Assembly (NCBI GenBank): GCA_943349825.1
Contig: CALQZQ010000001.1
Location: forward strand, 62,001 to 126,000
DNA length: 64,000 bases
Direction of reading: 5' to 3'
From: Candidatus Peribacteria bacterium
GTDB lineage: Bacteria > Patescibacteriota > Gracilibacteria > UBA1369 > 2-02-FULL-48-14
Shown here: one piece after another, positions 18,841-28,366 of the stretch
Position numbering within the stretch: position 1 is the stretch's first letter
How the letters are laid out: each line of letters starts with the position of its first letter
Made by a program: the position numbers and the translations under genes
Notes under the pieces: generated by a model
Database searches by the model: none
What the model was told of the DNA's origin: nothing
Seen by the model: only the letters and a program-made list of their open reading frames with translations

Positions 18841-19262
18841 GCGCGGAACATTTTTGTACGACTGAAGTAAAAACCAAGCAATGCGGCGCTGCCTCCCAGT
18901 ATCAAATGAGGTATGTTGACTTCTAGGCGGGTCAGCCAGCCAGACACGGCGACTTCTTGAAAGAAAACGCCCAAGTCCAGATAACCCTTTCCAATCAAAA
19001 GCCCCATCACTCCATCGAGACAATAGGCGAGGCCATACCATTTGAAGTAGAAGATGGTGGCTCCACGTGAGTAAAGACCAGCTGAAAGTGCCCATAGAGC
19101 GGAAGCTAGGTGAAGGCCATCGTCGATGGGATCCAGTTTGAAGAGGCCGAACATGAGCCCGTTTTCATCGTGAATGAAGGGGAGTGCATTCATGGCAACC
19201 ACTCCGAAAAATAGGAAAGAATAAAACCAAGCGAGCTTTTGCAGGCGGGAGTACTTTTTCAT
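18837..19262 (-). CDS. DUF4383-like membrane protein (141 aa)
   Basis: Four hydrophobic segments are visible (FYSFLFFGVVAMNALPF, LASALWALSAGLY, GLAYCLDGVMGLLIG, IPHLILGGSAALLGFYF). The pattern FFGVVAMNALPFIHDENGLMFGLFKLD followed by HLASALWALSAG resembles DUF4383 membrane proteins. It is coupled to the secreted 317-aa protein and diverges from an FAD oxidase, so these may form one envelope system. Function unknown. Confidence 0.6.
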   Translation of the reverse strand: MKKYSRLQKLAWFYSFLFFGVVAMNALPFIHDENGLMFGLFKLDPIDDGLHLASALWALSAGLYSRGATIFYFKWYGLAYCLDGVMGLLIGKGYLDLGVFFQEVAVSGWLTRLEVNIPHLILGGSAALLGFYFSRTKMFRA

Positions 19263-19320
19263 AGTGGGGCGTGAAGAATTGTGCTAATACTAAAGCACCT
19301 TCCACTCCTCTACAACTCCT

Positions 19321-20910
19321 ATGAAGAAAACCCACGCTCCCCGTTCACGGAAGCTTCGCTATGTCCTTTTTTTAAGCGCGGCCTGCGCACTTTTGGTGGC
19401 TAAAAAAATCTATGATTTTGCGGTGCCTCCTTACGAAGCTAAGGATTGCACTTTTGCTTATCCTGAAGCTACGGATACGACCAAGGAAACGACCATCACC
19501 ATGCTTCCTGAGTCTCCTGTCGTCTTTGAACAAGAGGGAGGTGTGATCAATGACGCGAGTTGCCTCAATCAAACGGCGGTCTATGGAATTGTGGACGTGC
19601 AGAGCGAAGACGACATTAAAAATGCTTTGTTCTTTGCCCAGGAAAATGATCTCAAAGTGACGGCGGCGGGGCAACGACACAGCATGGGAGGCCAGAGTTT
19701 TACGGCCGGTGGCTTGGTACTGAATATGAAAACTTTCAATGAAATGACTTTGGATAAAGAAAACAAAGTGCTGCACGTGCAAACCGGTGCTCTGTGGCAA
19801 GACGTGCAGGAGCTTTTGGATAAAGAAGGCCTGTCCGTGAAGGCCATGCAGTCCATCAATATTTTTACGGTGGGAGGGACTTTGAGTGTGAATGCCCACG
19901 GCATTGCGCACGACCCTGGGCCCATTGCTCCCACGGTGCGTTCTCTACGCATCATGCTCAGCGACGGCACCATCAAAACAGCGAGTCCCACGGAAAATGA
20001 GGACTTGTTCCGCGCGGCTTTGGGGGGTTATGGCCTGGTGGGAGTGATTTTGGATGTGGACCTGGACGTGGTGGACAACGAGGCTTATGAACTTTCTAGT
20101 GAATACATGGATTACACGGAGTTTGCGGATTACTACGCTCAGCATGTGGAGGGCAATAAAGATGTGGGGCTTTTCTATGGTCGCCTTTCGGTGTCTCCTT
20201 TGAGCTATCTCACGGAGGCTGTGGTGCATGTGTATAAAAAAACAGAGGAAGAGGTGGAGATTCCGGTCCTGCAGCCCGATCAGCACGACACAATCAACCG
20301 TTTCATCATCAACTTTTCTAAGACGGGTTCCATCGGGCGTTGGTTCCGCTGGACCTTGGAAAAGTATGTGGAACCCTCTGTGCATCGCTGTTCTCGCAAT
20401 CAGGCCATGAGCCAAAAAGAAGTGTGTTTGGTGTCGCGCAATCAAGAAATGTACGATTCCATGGGTTATTTGAAGAATCGCCTTGAGGACACCGATATTT
20501 TGCAGGAATACTTTATTCCTCACGATCAAATGGCGGCTTTTGTGGATGGCCTTCGTAGCACCGTTCAAAAGAATGGGGCGAATTTATTGAATGTGACCAT
20601 TCGTATTGTGAGCAAAGATACGGTCACTTCGCTCCCGTATGCCAAGGAAGATATGTTTGCCTTTGTGCTCTACTTCAACCAAAAACTCAGCGTAGAAGAG
20701 AGCAAAACGTTACAACAAACCACGGTGGACCTGATTGATGTGGCTACCAATTTGGGGGGCACGTATTATTTGCCCTACCAGCTTTATTATTCTCCGGAAG
20801 AATTGCGGGCTGCTTATCCTGAGATTGACGCTTTCTTTGCTCAGAAGCAGAGCTTTGATCCGCTCGGACTCTTTAGCAATAAATTTTATCAAAAATATGG
20901 TCCCCAATGA
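19321..20910 (+). CDS. Membrane-anchored FAD-linked oxidase (VAO/PCMH family)
   Basis: After an N-terminal signal anchor (YVLFLSAACALLVAKKIY), residues 95-260 form the PCMH-type FAD domain. Its motifs are LKVTAAGQRHSMGGQSFTAG, VQTGALWQDVQELL, FTVGGTLSVNAHGI and FRAALGGYGLVGVI. The family oxidises sugar lactones, alditols or decaprenyl-phosphoryl ribose; the C-terminal ending (SFDPLGLFSNKFYQKYG) resembles the aldonolactone oxidase/DprE1 end with its nucleotide-contacting residues. Location outside the cytoplasm is inferred from the anchor. The substrate cannot be chosen. A small membrane protein overlaps its stop by 14 bp, and a secreted/membrane gene pair is divergent. Such an oxidase is not typical of the reduced CPR gene set. 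Confidence 0.82.
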   Translation: MKKTHAPRSRKLRYVLFLSAACALLVAKKIYDFAVPPYEAKDCTFAYPEATDTTKETTITMLPESPVVFEQEGGVINDASCLNQTAVYGIVDVQSEDDIKNALFFAQENDLKVTAAGQRHSMGGQSFTAGGLVLNMKTFNEMTLDKENKVLHVQTGALWQDVQELLDKEGLSVKAMQSINIFTVGGTLSVNAHGIAHDPGPIAPTVRSLRIMLSDGTIKTASPTENEDLFRAALGGYGLVGVILDVDLDVVDNEAYELSSEYMDYTEFADYYAQHVEGNKDVGLFYGRLSVSPLSYLTEAVVHVYKKTEEEVEIPVLQPDQHDTINRFIINFSKTGSIGRWFRWTLEKYVEPSVHRCSRNQAMSQKEVCLVSRNQEMYDSMGYLKNRLEDTDILQEYFIPHDQMAAFVDGLRSTVQKNGANLLNVTIRIVSKDTVTSLPYAKEDMFAFVLYFNQKLSVEESKTLQQTTVDLIDVATNLGGTYYLPYQLYYSPEELRAAYPEIDAFFAQKQSFDPLGLFSNKFYQKYGPQ

Positions 20911-21289
20911 TTTCCTAAGAAAAGTGCTTTGGTTTTTCTTCTTGGCTTCTATTCTCACTTATGTGGAGATGTGTTTTCTTTTGGAAGCAGTGGTTTTGGA
21001 TGGAAGCAGTGGAGGTTTTGTGTTTGAAGATGGGGAAGTGGTGCCGAGTCTTATTTTCTACGGATTCATTGCGGCGGCTGTTTTTGCACTGGTCCTTCAG
21101 TTTGTGCTTCCGAATAAGATAAAAGATCCTTTCGCTCGCGATCTTTTACGTTACGCCTGTTTTGAAATGGTGGGAGTCCTTGGATTCACCCTCTTTTTGT
21201 TTGGTGGACATTATCAAGAACCCTTGGTGTTTATAGGAGTTGCTTTCATCGGTATGCTCTCAGTTTTTCCTCGCAATAAGGCTCTTTAG
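20897..21289 (+). CDS. Four-helix membrane protein (130 aa)
   Basis: The start MVPNDFLRKVL at 20897 overlaps the end of the oxidase gene by 14 bp; the ORF-track start at 20735 lies inside the oxidase frame and is not credible. Four hydrophobic segments alternate with short loops (VLWFFFLASILTYVEM, LIFYGFIAAAVFALVLQF, EMVGVLGFTLFLFG, PLVFIGVAFIGMLSVF). It may be a membrane partner of the oxidase. Its 3' end overlaps the convergent lgt gene by 30 bp. Confidence 0.6.
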   Translation: MVPNDFLRKVLWFFFLASILTYVEMCFLLEAVVLDGSSGGFVFEDGEVVPSLIFYGFIAAAVFALVLQFVLPNKIKDPFARDLLRYACFEMVGVLGFTLFLFGGHYQEPLVFIGVAFIGMLSVFPRNKAL

Positions 21290-22033
21290 GAGCACTGCTA
21301 CTCCCAGCGTAAAGAAAGGGAGGCTCAGCATTTGCCCGGTGGTCAGGCTGAAGAAACTTTCGTGAAGCGGAAAATCTTTGAAGAATTCCACCGTGAAACG
21401 TAGGGCAAAGTAGAGGGTGAAAAACACACCGAAGAAGAAGCCCGGCTTCGCGGTTTTGCTATGGTTGTGCCAGAGCGCGAACATGATGGCAAACAGAGCC
21501 ATGCCCATGCCGAATTCGTAGAGTTGTGAGGGGTGGCGGGCGAGTTCGTCCACGCGCGTGAAGGTCACAGCCCAGGGCACATCGGTGGCGCGGCCCACGA
21601 GTTCACTGTTGAAGAAATTGCCCAGGCGAATGAAACTCACGGGAATACAGGCTACGACCACGATGAGATCGGCAAAGTCGAAGAATTTGAGTTTTTTGTG
21701 GCGCCATAAAAAGAGTCCGTAAGCGATGAGCAGTCCGATGGCCGCTCCGTGACTGGCCAGGCCGCCCTTCCATACTGCTAGAATTTCAATGGGGTGAGCG
21801 AGGTAGTAAGCCAGTTCGTAAAACACAATGTGACCGAGGCGCGCGCCCACAATGAGGCCAATCACCAAGTAAACGGTGAGGCTGTCGAGCAGCTCCAGCG
21901 GGAGTTTTTTTTCTTTGCACAGTTTGCGCGCCAGTTCGTAGGCCAGCAGCAGCGCTACCGCAAATAGGACTCCGTAATAACGGATTTCTAGCGGGCCAAG
22001 GTGAACGAGTACGGGATCAATGTTCCAAATCAT
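21260..22033 (-). CDS. lgt: Prolipoprotein diacylglyceryl transferase
   Basis: Lgt transfers diacylglycerol to the lipobox Cys of prelipoproteins in the cytoplasmic membrane. The family motifs are present: RYYGVLFAVALLLAY, GLIVGARLGHIVFYE, GGLASHGAAIG, RLGNFFNSELVGRATD (signature with the essential Arg) and RHPSQLYE. Size (257 aa) and seven hydrophobic segments fit. The start overlaps the stop of a lipoprotein gene by 4 bp, so enzyme and one substrate are in one operon. Confidence 0.95.
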   Translation of the reverse strand: MIWNIDPVLVHLGPLEIRYYGVLFAVALLLAYELARKLCKEKKLPLELLDSLTVYLVIGLIVGARLGHIVFYELAYYLAHPIEILAVWKGGLASHGAAIGLLIAYGLFLWRHKKLKFFDFADLIVVVACIPVSFIRLGNFFNSELVGRATDVPWAVTFTRVDELARHPSQLYEFGMGMALFAIMFALWHNHSKTAKPGFFFGVFFTLYFALRFTVEFFKDFPLHESFFSLTTGQMLSLPFFTLGVAVLLKSLIARKN

Positions 22034-22608
22034 CGGACAGCGAAAGAGTTAAGCATGGTTTCCATTTGTTCCACGGTTGCGTCTTCTTCGTCCGGACGGT
22101 AGCTGGCGGTCACGACCCAGGCACGATCGGCTTTGCAGAGCACCAGTTGCATGAAGTTCAAGGTGGGCCCCTCAGTGGTGTTTTTTCCCGCGAAAATGTT
22201 CAAAATGGTGGCGCTGTCCGCTCCGGCCACAGTGAGGGTGAGTTCTTCCTGTGAAATCAGTTCGTAGTTGAGCAAGTGATCGTCGTGGTTTTGCAGCTTG
22301 GTTTGGGTGTAGTCCGCGCTGGTCAACTTCTTTGCGTTTTCTTCGCGCACCACGGTGACGTTGGCGGTGAAACTGGTATTTTGCACATTGTTTTTAAAAG
22401 CGATGCGTAGTCCTGAGGGGTAGTCGTCGGTGAAATCATTGAGGGTTTCCCAAGTGTCGGGCACGTCGATGTTGAAATCGCTGGTTTTGTAGGTCACGTA
22501 ACGGGGGGTTTCAGAATTACTGCTAGTGACGTCTATGACGGTGGAAGAACCTCCACAGCCGGTGAGCAGCAGAGAAGTGAGGAAAATGGTGGCGAGGAAC
22601 TTTTTCAT
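22030..22608 (-). CDS. Lipoprotein, PsbP/DcrB-like fold suggested (192 aa)
   Basis: MKKFLATIFLTSLLLTGC is a textbook lipoprotein signal with Cys18. The mature part (YKTSDFNIDVPDTWETLN ... VTASYRPDEEDATVEQMETMLNSF) has the pattern of PsbP/DcrB-like domains, small alpha/beta extracytoplasmic domains of unclear role. It is the first gene of the operon with lgt. The promoter is an extended -10 TGCTAAAAT at 22615-22620 (minus strand) followed by 6 nt (ACCCAC) and the ATG, another predicted leaderless start. Confidence 0.7.
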   Translation of the reverse strand: MKKFLATIFLTSLLLTGCGGSSTVIDVTSSNSETPRYVTYKTSDFNIDVPDTWETLNDFTDDYPSGLRIAFKNNVQNTSFTANVTVVREENAKKLTSADYTQTKLQNHDDHLLNYELISQEELTLTVAGADSATILNIFAGKNTTEGPTLNFMQLVLCKADRAWVVTASYRPDEEDATVEQMETMLNSFAVR

Positions 22609-22675
22609 GTGGGTATTTTAGCAGATTTTTTAGGGAAATCTCTTGACTTCATTTTACGTATTCTATAAATATGTT

Positions 22676-22880
22676 CCACGTAAGTTTGCTCTTTGAAAAA
22701 TCATCTTTCTGTAAGAATTCTCTTTTTCTTCTCCTCGCGGAGAAGGAAGGGCCTAAGCCGGTAACGAATTCAGCAAGTCAAATAAGGTTTTCCCTGAAGA
22801 TCTCTTTGAATTTCTGAGCCTCGTCGGTTGCTTTTAGTAGGGGGAGTGAAGAATAGGAGAATTCTCATCGTAAGGTGGGA
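22676..22880 (+). ncRNA. Possible structured non-coding RNA
   Basis: The 294-bp gap 22609-22902 contains a promoter-like pair (TTGACT at 22643, short 15-bp spacer, TATAAA at 22664) and a self-complementary body. AGAATTCTC at 22714-22722 pairs with GAGAATTCT at 22857-22865, continued by TCTTCTCC against GGGGAGTGAAGA and by CCG/ACGA/TCAG blocks further in. The rod-like fold resembles 6S RNA in general shape only; RNase P, tmRNA and SRP signatures are absent. It could also be a long structured leader of the 64-aa ORF. Confidence 0.25.
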
Positions 22881-22902
22881 TTTTATTATTTTATTTTTAT
22901 TT

Positions 22903-23097
22903 ATGACGGATCGTTTACCTACGATAGGTGTTGATGAAAGCAATACTTTTGTTTCGCTTGAGCACCGTATTGGCATTGCAGTGGAAGCTGCTCGCTTGAG
23001 GAATCTTACGGGGCGTGAGCCAGAGGCAAGAGAAGTTTTGGAGGGTGTGACAGCTGGTGTGAGAGCTCGTTTTGAAGGGAATGTTGACCGCAGTTAG
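22903..23097 (+). CDS. Small hypothetical protein (64 aa)
   Basis: I do not recognise this protein. MTDRLPTIGVDESNTFVSLEHRIG starts after a long T/A-rich run (TTTTATTTTTATTT), the same kind of leader as the 73-aa ORF at 829, with no Shine-Dalgarno site. The product is hydrophilic, Arg- and Glu-rich and has no localisation signal. The ORF-track start at 22828 is rejected because it reads through the structured upstream region. Confidence 0.4.
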   Translation: MTDRLPTIGVDESNTFVSLEHRIGIAVEAARLRNLTGREPEAREVLEGVTAGVRARFEGNVDRS

Positions 23098-23112
23098 TTT
23101 CTCCCCTTCAAT
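23084..23112 (+). promoter_or_regulatory. Promoter predicting a leaderless rimK mRNA
   Basis: TTGACC, 17 bp, TTCAAT, then 6 nt (AGAGGC) to the ATG at 23119. The -10 is a weak match (4 of 6). Confidence 0.35.
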
Positions 23113-23118
23113 AGAGGC

Positions 23119-24012
23119 ATGAAAATCGGTATTCTTTGTTTTCGCTCCTACGATTCTTACGAAGGGAAAAGTGAACGAGCGCTTCAAGAAGCTGCGAAAA
23201 ATTTGGGGTACGAAGGCTTGTTGATTCAAGTCCCGCTCCTCAGCTTTGAGCCCGATGGTGAAATTTTGTATGATGGCCAGCTTTTCCCTGCAGTGGATGG
23301 TCTGGTTTCTCGTGCGCGGGTGATCGACCAGGTGGAAAACCGACTTTTTGTACTCAAACTCCTAGAAGAAAAAGGATTTCCGATGGTGAACTCTTATGGA
23401 GCTTTGGTGGCTTCTAAAAACAAGTGGTTTGCCACTGAGCAGTTGCGAAAGGCGGGTGTAGCCACGGTGCCCACTTGGGTGGTGGAAGATGAAGCGATGG
23501 CTTTTCAGACTGCTGAAAAAATCGGCTACCCGGTGGTGGTGAAAATGTCTTATGGAACCTATGGATTGGGAGTCGCTAAGGCGGAGAATGAAGTGGAGCT
23601 GCGAGGAATTTTAGGGCGATTTTGGAAGGCAGATTTTATTCAACCTATTTTGCTGCAACCCTTTATTGCTGAAGCGAAAGGGAAGGATCATCGAGTGTTT
23701 GTGGTGGGTGACCGAGTGGTGGCGAGCATGGAGCGCAGGGCACCTGCGGGGGATTTTAGAGCCTACTCGCCTAAGGTGGAGAACGCCTTGCCTATAGAAA
23801 TTTCTGCTCAAGAAAAGGCCCTGGCCATTGCCGCCGTGGCTGCTGTGGGCTTGGATTATGCCGGAGTGGATATCATTGAAACGGCGACTGGCCCTGCGGT
23901 GCTGGAAGTGAATGGCAACGCAGGACTCATGCGTATTTCCGGTGTGACGGGGGTGGACGTGCCTCGCGCCCTCATTGAATTTGCCGTTTCACGCTTTCGG
24001 AAAGCCGCGTGA
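23119..24012 (+). CDS. rimK: RimK-family ATP-grasp ligase
   Basis: The 297-aa protein has the RimK layout: an N-terminal pre-ATP-grasp domain (MKIGILCFRSYDSYEG ... LVSRARVIDQVENR), then the ATP-grasp fold with KNKWFATEQLRKAGV, YPVVVKMSYGTYGLGV, LQPFIAEAKGKDHRVFVVGDRVVASM and the metal-binding end VLEVNGNAGLM. RimK relatives add glutamate or similar amino acids to the C-terminus of ribosomal protein S6 or to small acceptors; which acceptor applies here is unknown. The last 41 bp overlap the convergent alr gene. Confidence 0.88.
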   Translation: MKIGILCFRSYDSYEGKSERALQEAAKNLGYEGLLIQVPLLSFEPDGEILYDGQLFPAVDGLVSRARVIDQVENRLFVLKLLEEKGFPMVNSYGALVASKNKWFATEQLRKAGVATVPTWVVEDEAMAFQTAEKIGYPVVVKMSYGTYGLGVAKAENEVELRGILGRFWKADFIQPILLQPFIAEAKGKDHRVFVVGDRVVASMERRAPAGDFRAYSPKVENALPIEISAQEKALAIAAVAAVGLDYAGVDIIETATGPAVLEVNGNAGLMRISGVTGVDVPRALIEFAVSRFRKAA

Positions 24013-25057
24013 GGAGCTCGTAGGGAATAGTGCCGGCTTTGGAAGCTTGGCTCTGTATGCTGTTTTTGTCGGCGGGATTTTTGGAGTACACGGTGACTTC
24101 GTCGCCGACGCTGGCGGTGACGCCTTTTAGCGAAATGAGGGTGTGGTTCATGCAGACGCGGCCCAGGATGGGGCAGCTGATGCCGTTGATGTTGACCGTG
24201 CCTTTGTTGCTCAGGCTGCGTGGAATTCCTTCGTAGTAGCCCGCAGCTATGATTCCGATGACTTCGTTTTTCTTTGCAGTGTAGGTTTCGCCGTAGCTCA
24301 CACTTTCCCCTTTTTGAATACTCTGGATTCCGATCAAAGTGCTGCGGAATTCCAAAGTGGGGCGGAGGGATTTTAGCTCGGGCTGGATTCCATACATTCC
24401 AATCCCAATGCGGGCCATATTGAATTCGGGACTTTTGGCTTTGAGAGCGCCCGCCGAATTGGCGATGTGCACCCACTTGGGCTTGAAGCCGGCTTTTTTC
24501 AGTGAGGCAAGCACTTTGTTGAAACGCGTGATTTGGAGTTTGGTCAGGGGACTTTTTGCGTCGTCGGCGCTGGCAAAGTGGGAGTAAATCCCCTCAATTT
24601 TCGGATTGAGTTTTTGAATGTAGGGCAAGATCTTGGGCCATTCGTTCCAAGAAAATCCCATTCGGTTCATGCCGGTGTTGATCTTCAAATGGATGGGCAG
24701 CTTGAGTTTGCTCAGCACTTCCAAACTGTGCAGATCGTGCGCGGTGAAATGAAAGGGAAGTCCTTTGTGTAGGTTTTCCTCGAAGTTGTAGCCCAGGATC
24801 AAAATGGGGGTTTTGATGCGCGCTTTTTGGAGTTCGTAAGCTTCGTAGAGCGAATCCACGCAGAAAAAATCGCAGCCTTCGCGGTCTAGAATTTTGGCGG
24901 TGAGTGTGAGCCCATGGCCGTAGGCGTTGGATTTGAGCACGGGGCACACAGCAGTGCCGGGCAGCAGCTTCCTATATAAAGAGAGGTTGTGCTTCAAAGC
25001 GGATTCATCGATGAGAATCCGATTGAGCGTGCGGTATTTTTGCCAGGGAAGGCGCAT
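23972..25057 (-). CDS. alr: Alanine racemase
   Basis: Alr makes D-alanine for peptidoglycan using PLP. The PLP lysine lies in VCPVLKSNAYGHG near residue 39, the catalytic Tyr region is SYGETYTAKKNEVIGIIAAGYYEG, and the conserved GRVCMNHTLI replaces the usual GRVSMDQ, with Asn at the Asp position. The start MRLPWQKYRTLN at 25057 is preferred. The longer start at 25081 would add MYFFTGSS, encoded by the arm of the palindromic element that begins three bases upstream of the chosen ATG. If that hairpin forms in RNA it would sit directly against the start codon. The 3' end overlaps rimK by 41 bp. Confidence 0.93.
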   Translation of the reverse strand: MRLPWQKYRTLNRILIDESALKHNLSLYRKLLPGTAVCPVLKSNAYGHGLTLTAKILDREGCDFFCVDSLYEAYELQKARIKTPILILGYNFEENLHKGLPFHFTAHDLHSLEVLSKLKLPIHLKINTGMNRMGFSWNEWPKILPYIQKLNPKIEGIYSHFASADDAKSPLTKLQITRFNKVLASLKKAGFKPKWVHIANSAGALKAKSPEFNMARIGIGMYGIQPELKSLRPTLEFRSTLIGIQSIQKGESVSYGETYTAKKNEVIGIIAAGYYEGIPRSLSNKGTVNINGISCPILGRVCMNHTLISLKGVTASVGDEVTVYSKNPADKNSIQSQASKAGTIPYELLTRLSESVKRQIQ

Positions 25058-25059
25058 TG

Positions 25060-25226
25060 AGGAACCTGTGAAAAAGTACATTCAGCATGTCTCAAGGGAT
25101 CTTTTTTCGCAAGTCGTCGTTAATTCTCCTCGACGTATCCATCTGATACGCCTTCGTCGTCTTGCCTAGACTTGCGAAAAAATCTCTACCTTTTTCCAAA
25201 GCAGAAGTACTTTTTCACAGGTTCCT
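25060..25226. repeat. Nested palindromic element filling the clpP-alr gap (167 bp)
   Basis: Outer arms AGGAACCTGTGAAAAAGTAC (25060-25079) and its exact complement (25207-25226). Inner arms TTTTTTCGCAAGTC (25102-25115) and exact complement (25170-25183). The core is CGTATC/GATACG at 25134-25151. The right arm ends on the first base of the clpP stop codon and the left arm starts three bases from the alr start codon. No ORF is present inside. Confidence 0.88.
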
Positions 25227-25900
25227 TAGCGGCTGGTCACAATCGCGTCGATGAGGCCGTATTTCTTGGCTTCTTCGGCGGTCATGAAATTGTCGCGATC
25301 CGTATCCGCTTCCACTTTGGCGAGTTTTTGCCCCGTGTGTTTGACCAAAATGCCGTTCAAGAGGTTCTTGGTGCGGATGATGTGGTCGGCGTGAATGCGG
25401 ATGTCTGTGGCTTGGCCTTCTGTTCCTCCCAAAGGTTGATGAATCATGATTTCAGCGTTGGGAAGGGAGAAGCGTTTGCCTTTTTGTCCTCCAGTGCAGA
25501 TGATGGCGCCCATGGAAGCAGCCATTCCCATCACCACGGTGGAAACGTCGGGTTTCACGTATTGCATGGTGTCGTAAATGGCGAGACCCGCGGTCACGTG
25601 GCCCCCGGGGGAGTCGATGTACATGATGATGTCGCGTTTGGCATCCTCGTTTTCTAAGAAGAGCATTTGCGCGATCAAGAGCCCTGCCATATTGGATTCC
25701 ACTTCGGTGAACATGAACATCACGCGATCCTTTAAGAGGCGAGAGTAAATGTCGTAGGCGCGTTCTCCTTCGTGCGATTTCTCAATCACGGTGGGAACGA
25801 GCATTCCGGTGATCTCTTTGGAGATGCCGGTGTTGTTGGATAAACCTTTAACCTGACTTTTAAGAAGACTCGAACGAGTAAAATGAAAGAAGTTGGACAT
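25226..25900 (-). CDS. clpP: ATP-dependent Clp protease proteolytic subunit
   Basis: ClpP forms the barrel of the Clp protease. The catalytic triad is visible: Ser in [15 protein letters not shown], His in [11 protein letters not shown] and Asp in [32 protein letters not shown] is also conserved. The canonical start sequence [26 protein letters not shown] begins at residue 34, so there is an N-terminal extension of about 32 residues ([16 protein letters not shown]) that may be a propeptide, or the true start is the internal Met33. An extended -10 (TGCTAAAAT) and the leader CTTAACCACGCCT precede the first ATG, which favours the long form. It is followed directly by the palindromic element. Confidence 0.95.
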   Translation of the reverse strand: MSNFFHFTRSSLLKSQVKGLSNNTGISKEITGMLVPTVIEKSHEGERAYDIYSRLLKDRVMFMFTEVESNMAGLLIAQMLFLENEDAKRDIIMYIDSPGGHVTAGLAIYDTMQYVKPDVSTVVMGMAASMGAIICTGGQKGKRFSLPNAEIMIHQPLGGTEGQATDIRIHADHIIRTKNLLNGILVKHTGQKLAKVEADTDRDNFMTAEEAKKYGLIDAIVTSR

Positions 25901-25961
25901 AGGCGTGGTTAAGACTCAAAGATTTTAGCACCGATTGTTTTTGAAAGGCAGGCCGGACGGA

Positions 25962-25990
25962 TTGACGCAATTTTTATTTATGTTTAGACT
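25962..25990 (+). promoter_or_regulatory. Promoter of the 146-aa ORF
   Basis: TTGACG, 17 bp, TAGACT. The expected start near 25997 supports the ATG at 26011 rather than the GTG at 26005. Confidence 0.55.
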
Positions 25991-26010
25991 GGACGCTCTT
26001 TATTGTGTGT

Positions 26011-26451
26011 ATGGTGGAAAGAACTGGTATTTGTTTCGGACTTCCAGAGAAAGAGACGGCTGATCTGCAGGCTTTTATAGAAAGAAGTGAACGCACGCTG
26101 CGTTTGGCCATTTGGCCCGATTTGCGTACTTTTAAGGCTTATGGGTTGAGCCGCTATATTGAACCCATAAGGGAAAAGGTGTCTTTGGTGGTTTTGCATA
26201 GAGATTTGGCGAGTGATCCTGTGGTGACGGGTGAATTGCCGCGTTTGTTAGAGGAGGTGGTGGCACTTTTCCCTGAAGCGCAGATCATTTTCGCGACCCA
26301 TGTTCCTTTTCGGCTCGAAAGGGAGTTGGAGCGTGAGTTTCCTGAGGATCTTCCCCCTGAAGTCTTTGGTGTTTTAGCCTATGCTTCGGCTTATTCCCCA
26401 GAACATCTGCATTCCCTGGCCCTTACTTTTAAGATTGAAGACCCGGTTTAG
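26011..26451 (+). CDS. Hypothetical protein (146 aa)
   Basis: I do not recognise the family. The protein is soluble, about half helical, with alternating beta-like stretches (VSLVVLHRDL, AQIIFATHVPF, VFGVLAYASAY) that suggest an alpha/beta fold. There are no signal peptide, Cys pairs or nucleotide motifs. It has its own promoter and is followed by the 16S rRNA promoter region within 20 bp of its stop. Confidence 0.55.
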   Translation: MVERTGICFGLPEKETADLQAFIERSERTLRLAIWPDLRTFKAYGLSRYIEPIREKVSLVVLHRDLASDPVVTGELPRLLEEVVALFPEAQIIFATHVPFRLERELEREFPEDLPPEVFGVLAYASAYSPEHLHSLALTFKIEDPV

Positions 26452-26472
26452 ACGCTTTCCCGGAAAATCCTC

Positions 26473-26500
26473 TTGACTCTAAGACTAGGAAGGCTAAAAT
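26473..26500 (+). promoter_or_regulatory. 16S rRNA promoter P1
   Basis: TTGACT, 16 bp, TAAAAT, about 190 bp upstream of the mature 16S 5' end. Confidence 0.6.
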
Positions 26501-26542
26501 CGTCTGGCACACTTCCCTGTAAAAAGGGTTCGAGTGCTTCAA

Positions 26543-26570
26543 TTGACCTTTGACAGTTCAGATCTAATAG
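26543..26570 (+). promoter_or_regulatory. Possible 16S rRNA promoter P2, with leader hairpins
   Basis: TTGACC, 16 bp, TAATAG. The leader then contains a perfect 8-bp hairpin (GCAGAAAC-TT-GTTTCTGC, 26603-26620) and a second one (ATCTTTT/AAAAGAT, 26654-26670), possible antitermination or processing structures. Otherwise the 240-bp leader holds nothing recognisable. Confidence 0.45.
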
Positions 26571-26692
26571 AGAGTTCCCAAATTTCAGGTTTTAATCTTC
26601 GGGCAGAAACTTGTTTCTGCAACGAATGAAATCAAAATTTTTGTAACTTTTTTATCTTTTTTTAAAAGATAAGAGAGCCATCAAATTCTACT

Positions 26693-28147
<1,455 letters not shown>

Positions 28148-28198
28148 TAAGGAGTTAACAGGGCTTCGAAAGAAGCTATGTAACCATTCCTAGGTCGT

Positions 28199-28216
28199 CT
28201 CTGTCTTCGGACAGAG
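28199..28216 (+). other. UUCG-capped hairpin in the 16S trailer
   Basis: CTCTGTC-TTCG-GACAGAG, a perfect 7-bp stem with the very stable UUCG loop, about 50 nt after the 16S end. It may direct trailer processing. Confidence 0.6.
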
Positions 28217-28291
28217 CTGGTCTGCCGCGAGGCATGACCACCCTGGAGTTTGGTCTCTCTACTAGATCTGGATTGTCATGGTCAATCAAAG

Positions 28292-28313
28292 AAAGTCCTT
28301 TGGGGCTTTTTTT
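28292..28313 (+). terminator. Intrinsic terminator of the 16S unit
   Basis: AAAGTCC and GGGCTTT pair around a 4-nt loop and run into seven T residues. Confidence 0.8.
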
Positions 28314-28366
28314 CGTTGTTTAAATTTACTATTTTGTATAGATTAACAATAATTTATCGCCTCTTC

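Noticed and set aside
22609-22902. RNase P RNA, tmRNA or SRP RNA in the large gap
   Set aside because: None of their conserved cores (GAGGAAAGTCC, tag reading frame with CCA end, GGAAGCAGCC-type loop) can be found.
28250-28366. N-terminal extension of the 110-aa membrane protein
   Set aside because: It would be translated from within the 16S trailer and through its terminator; the ATG at 28367 is sufficient.
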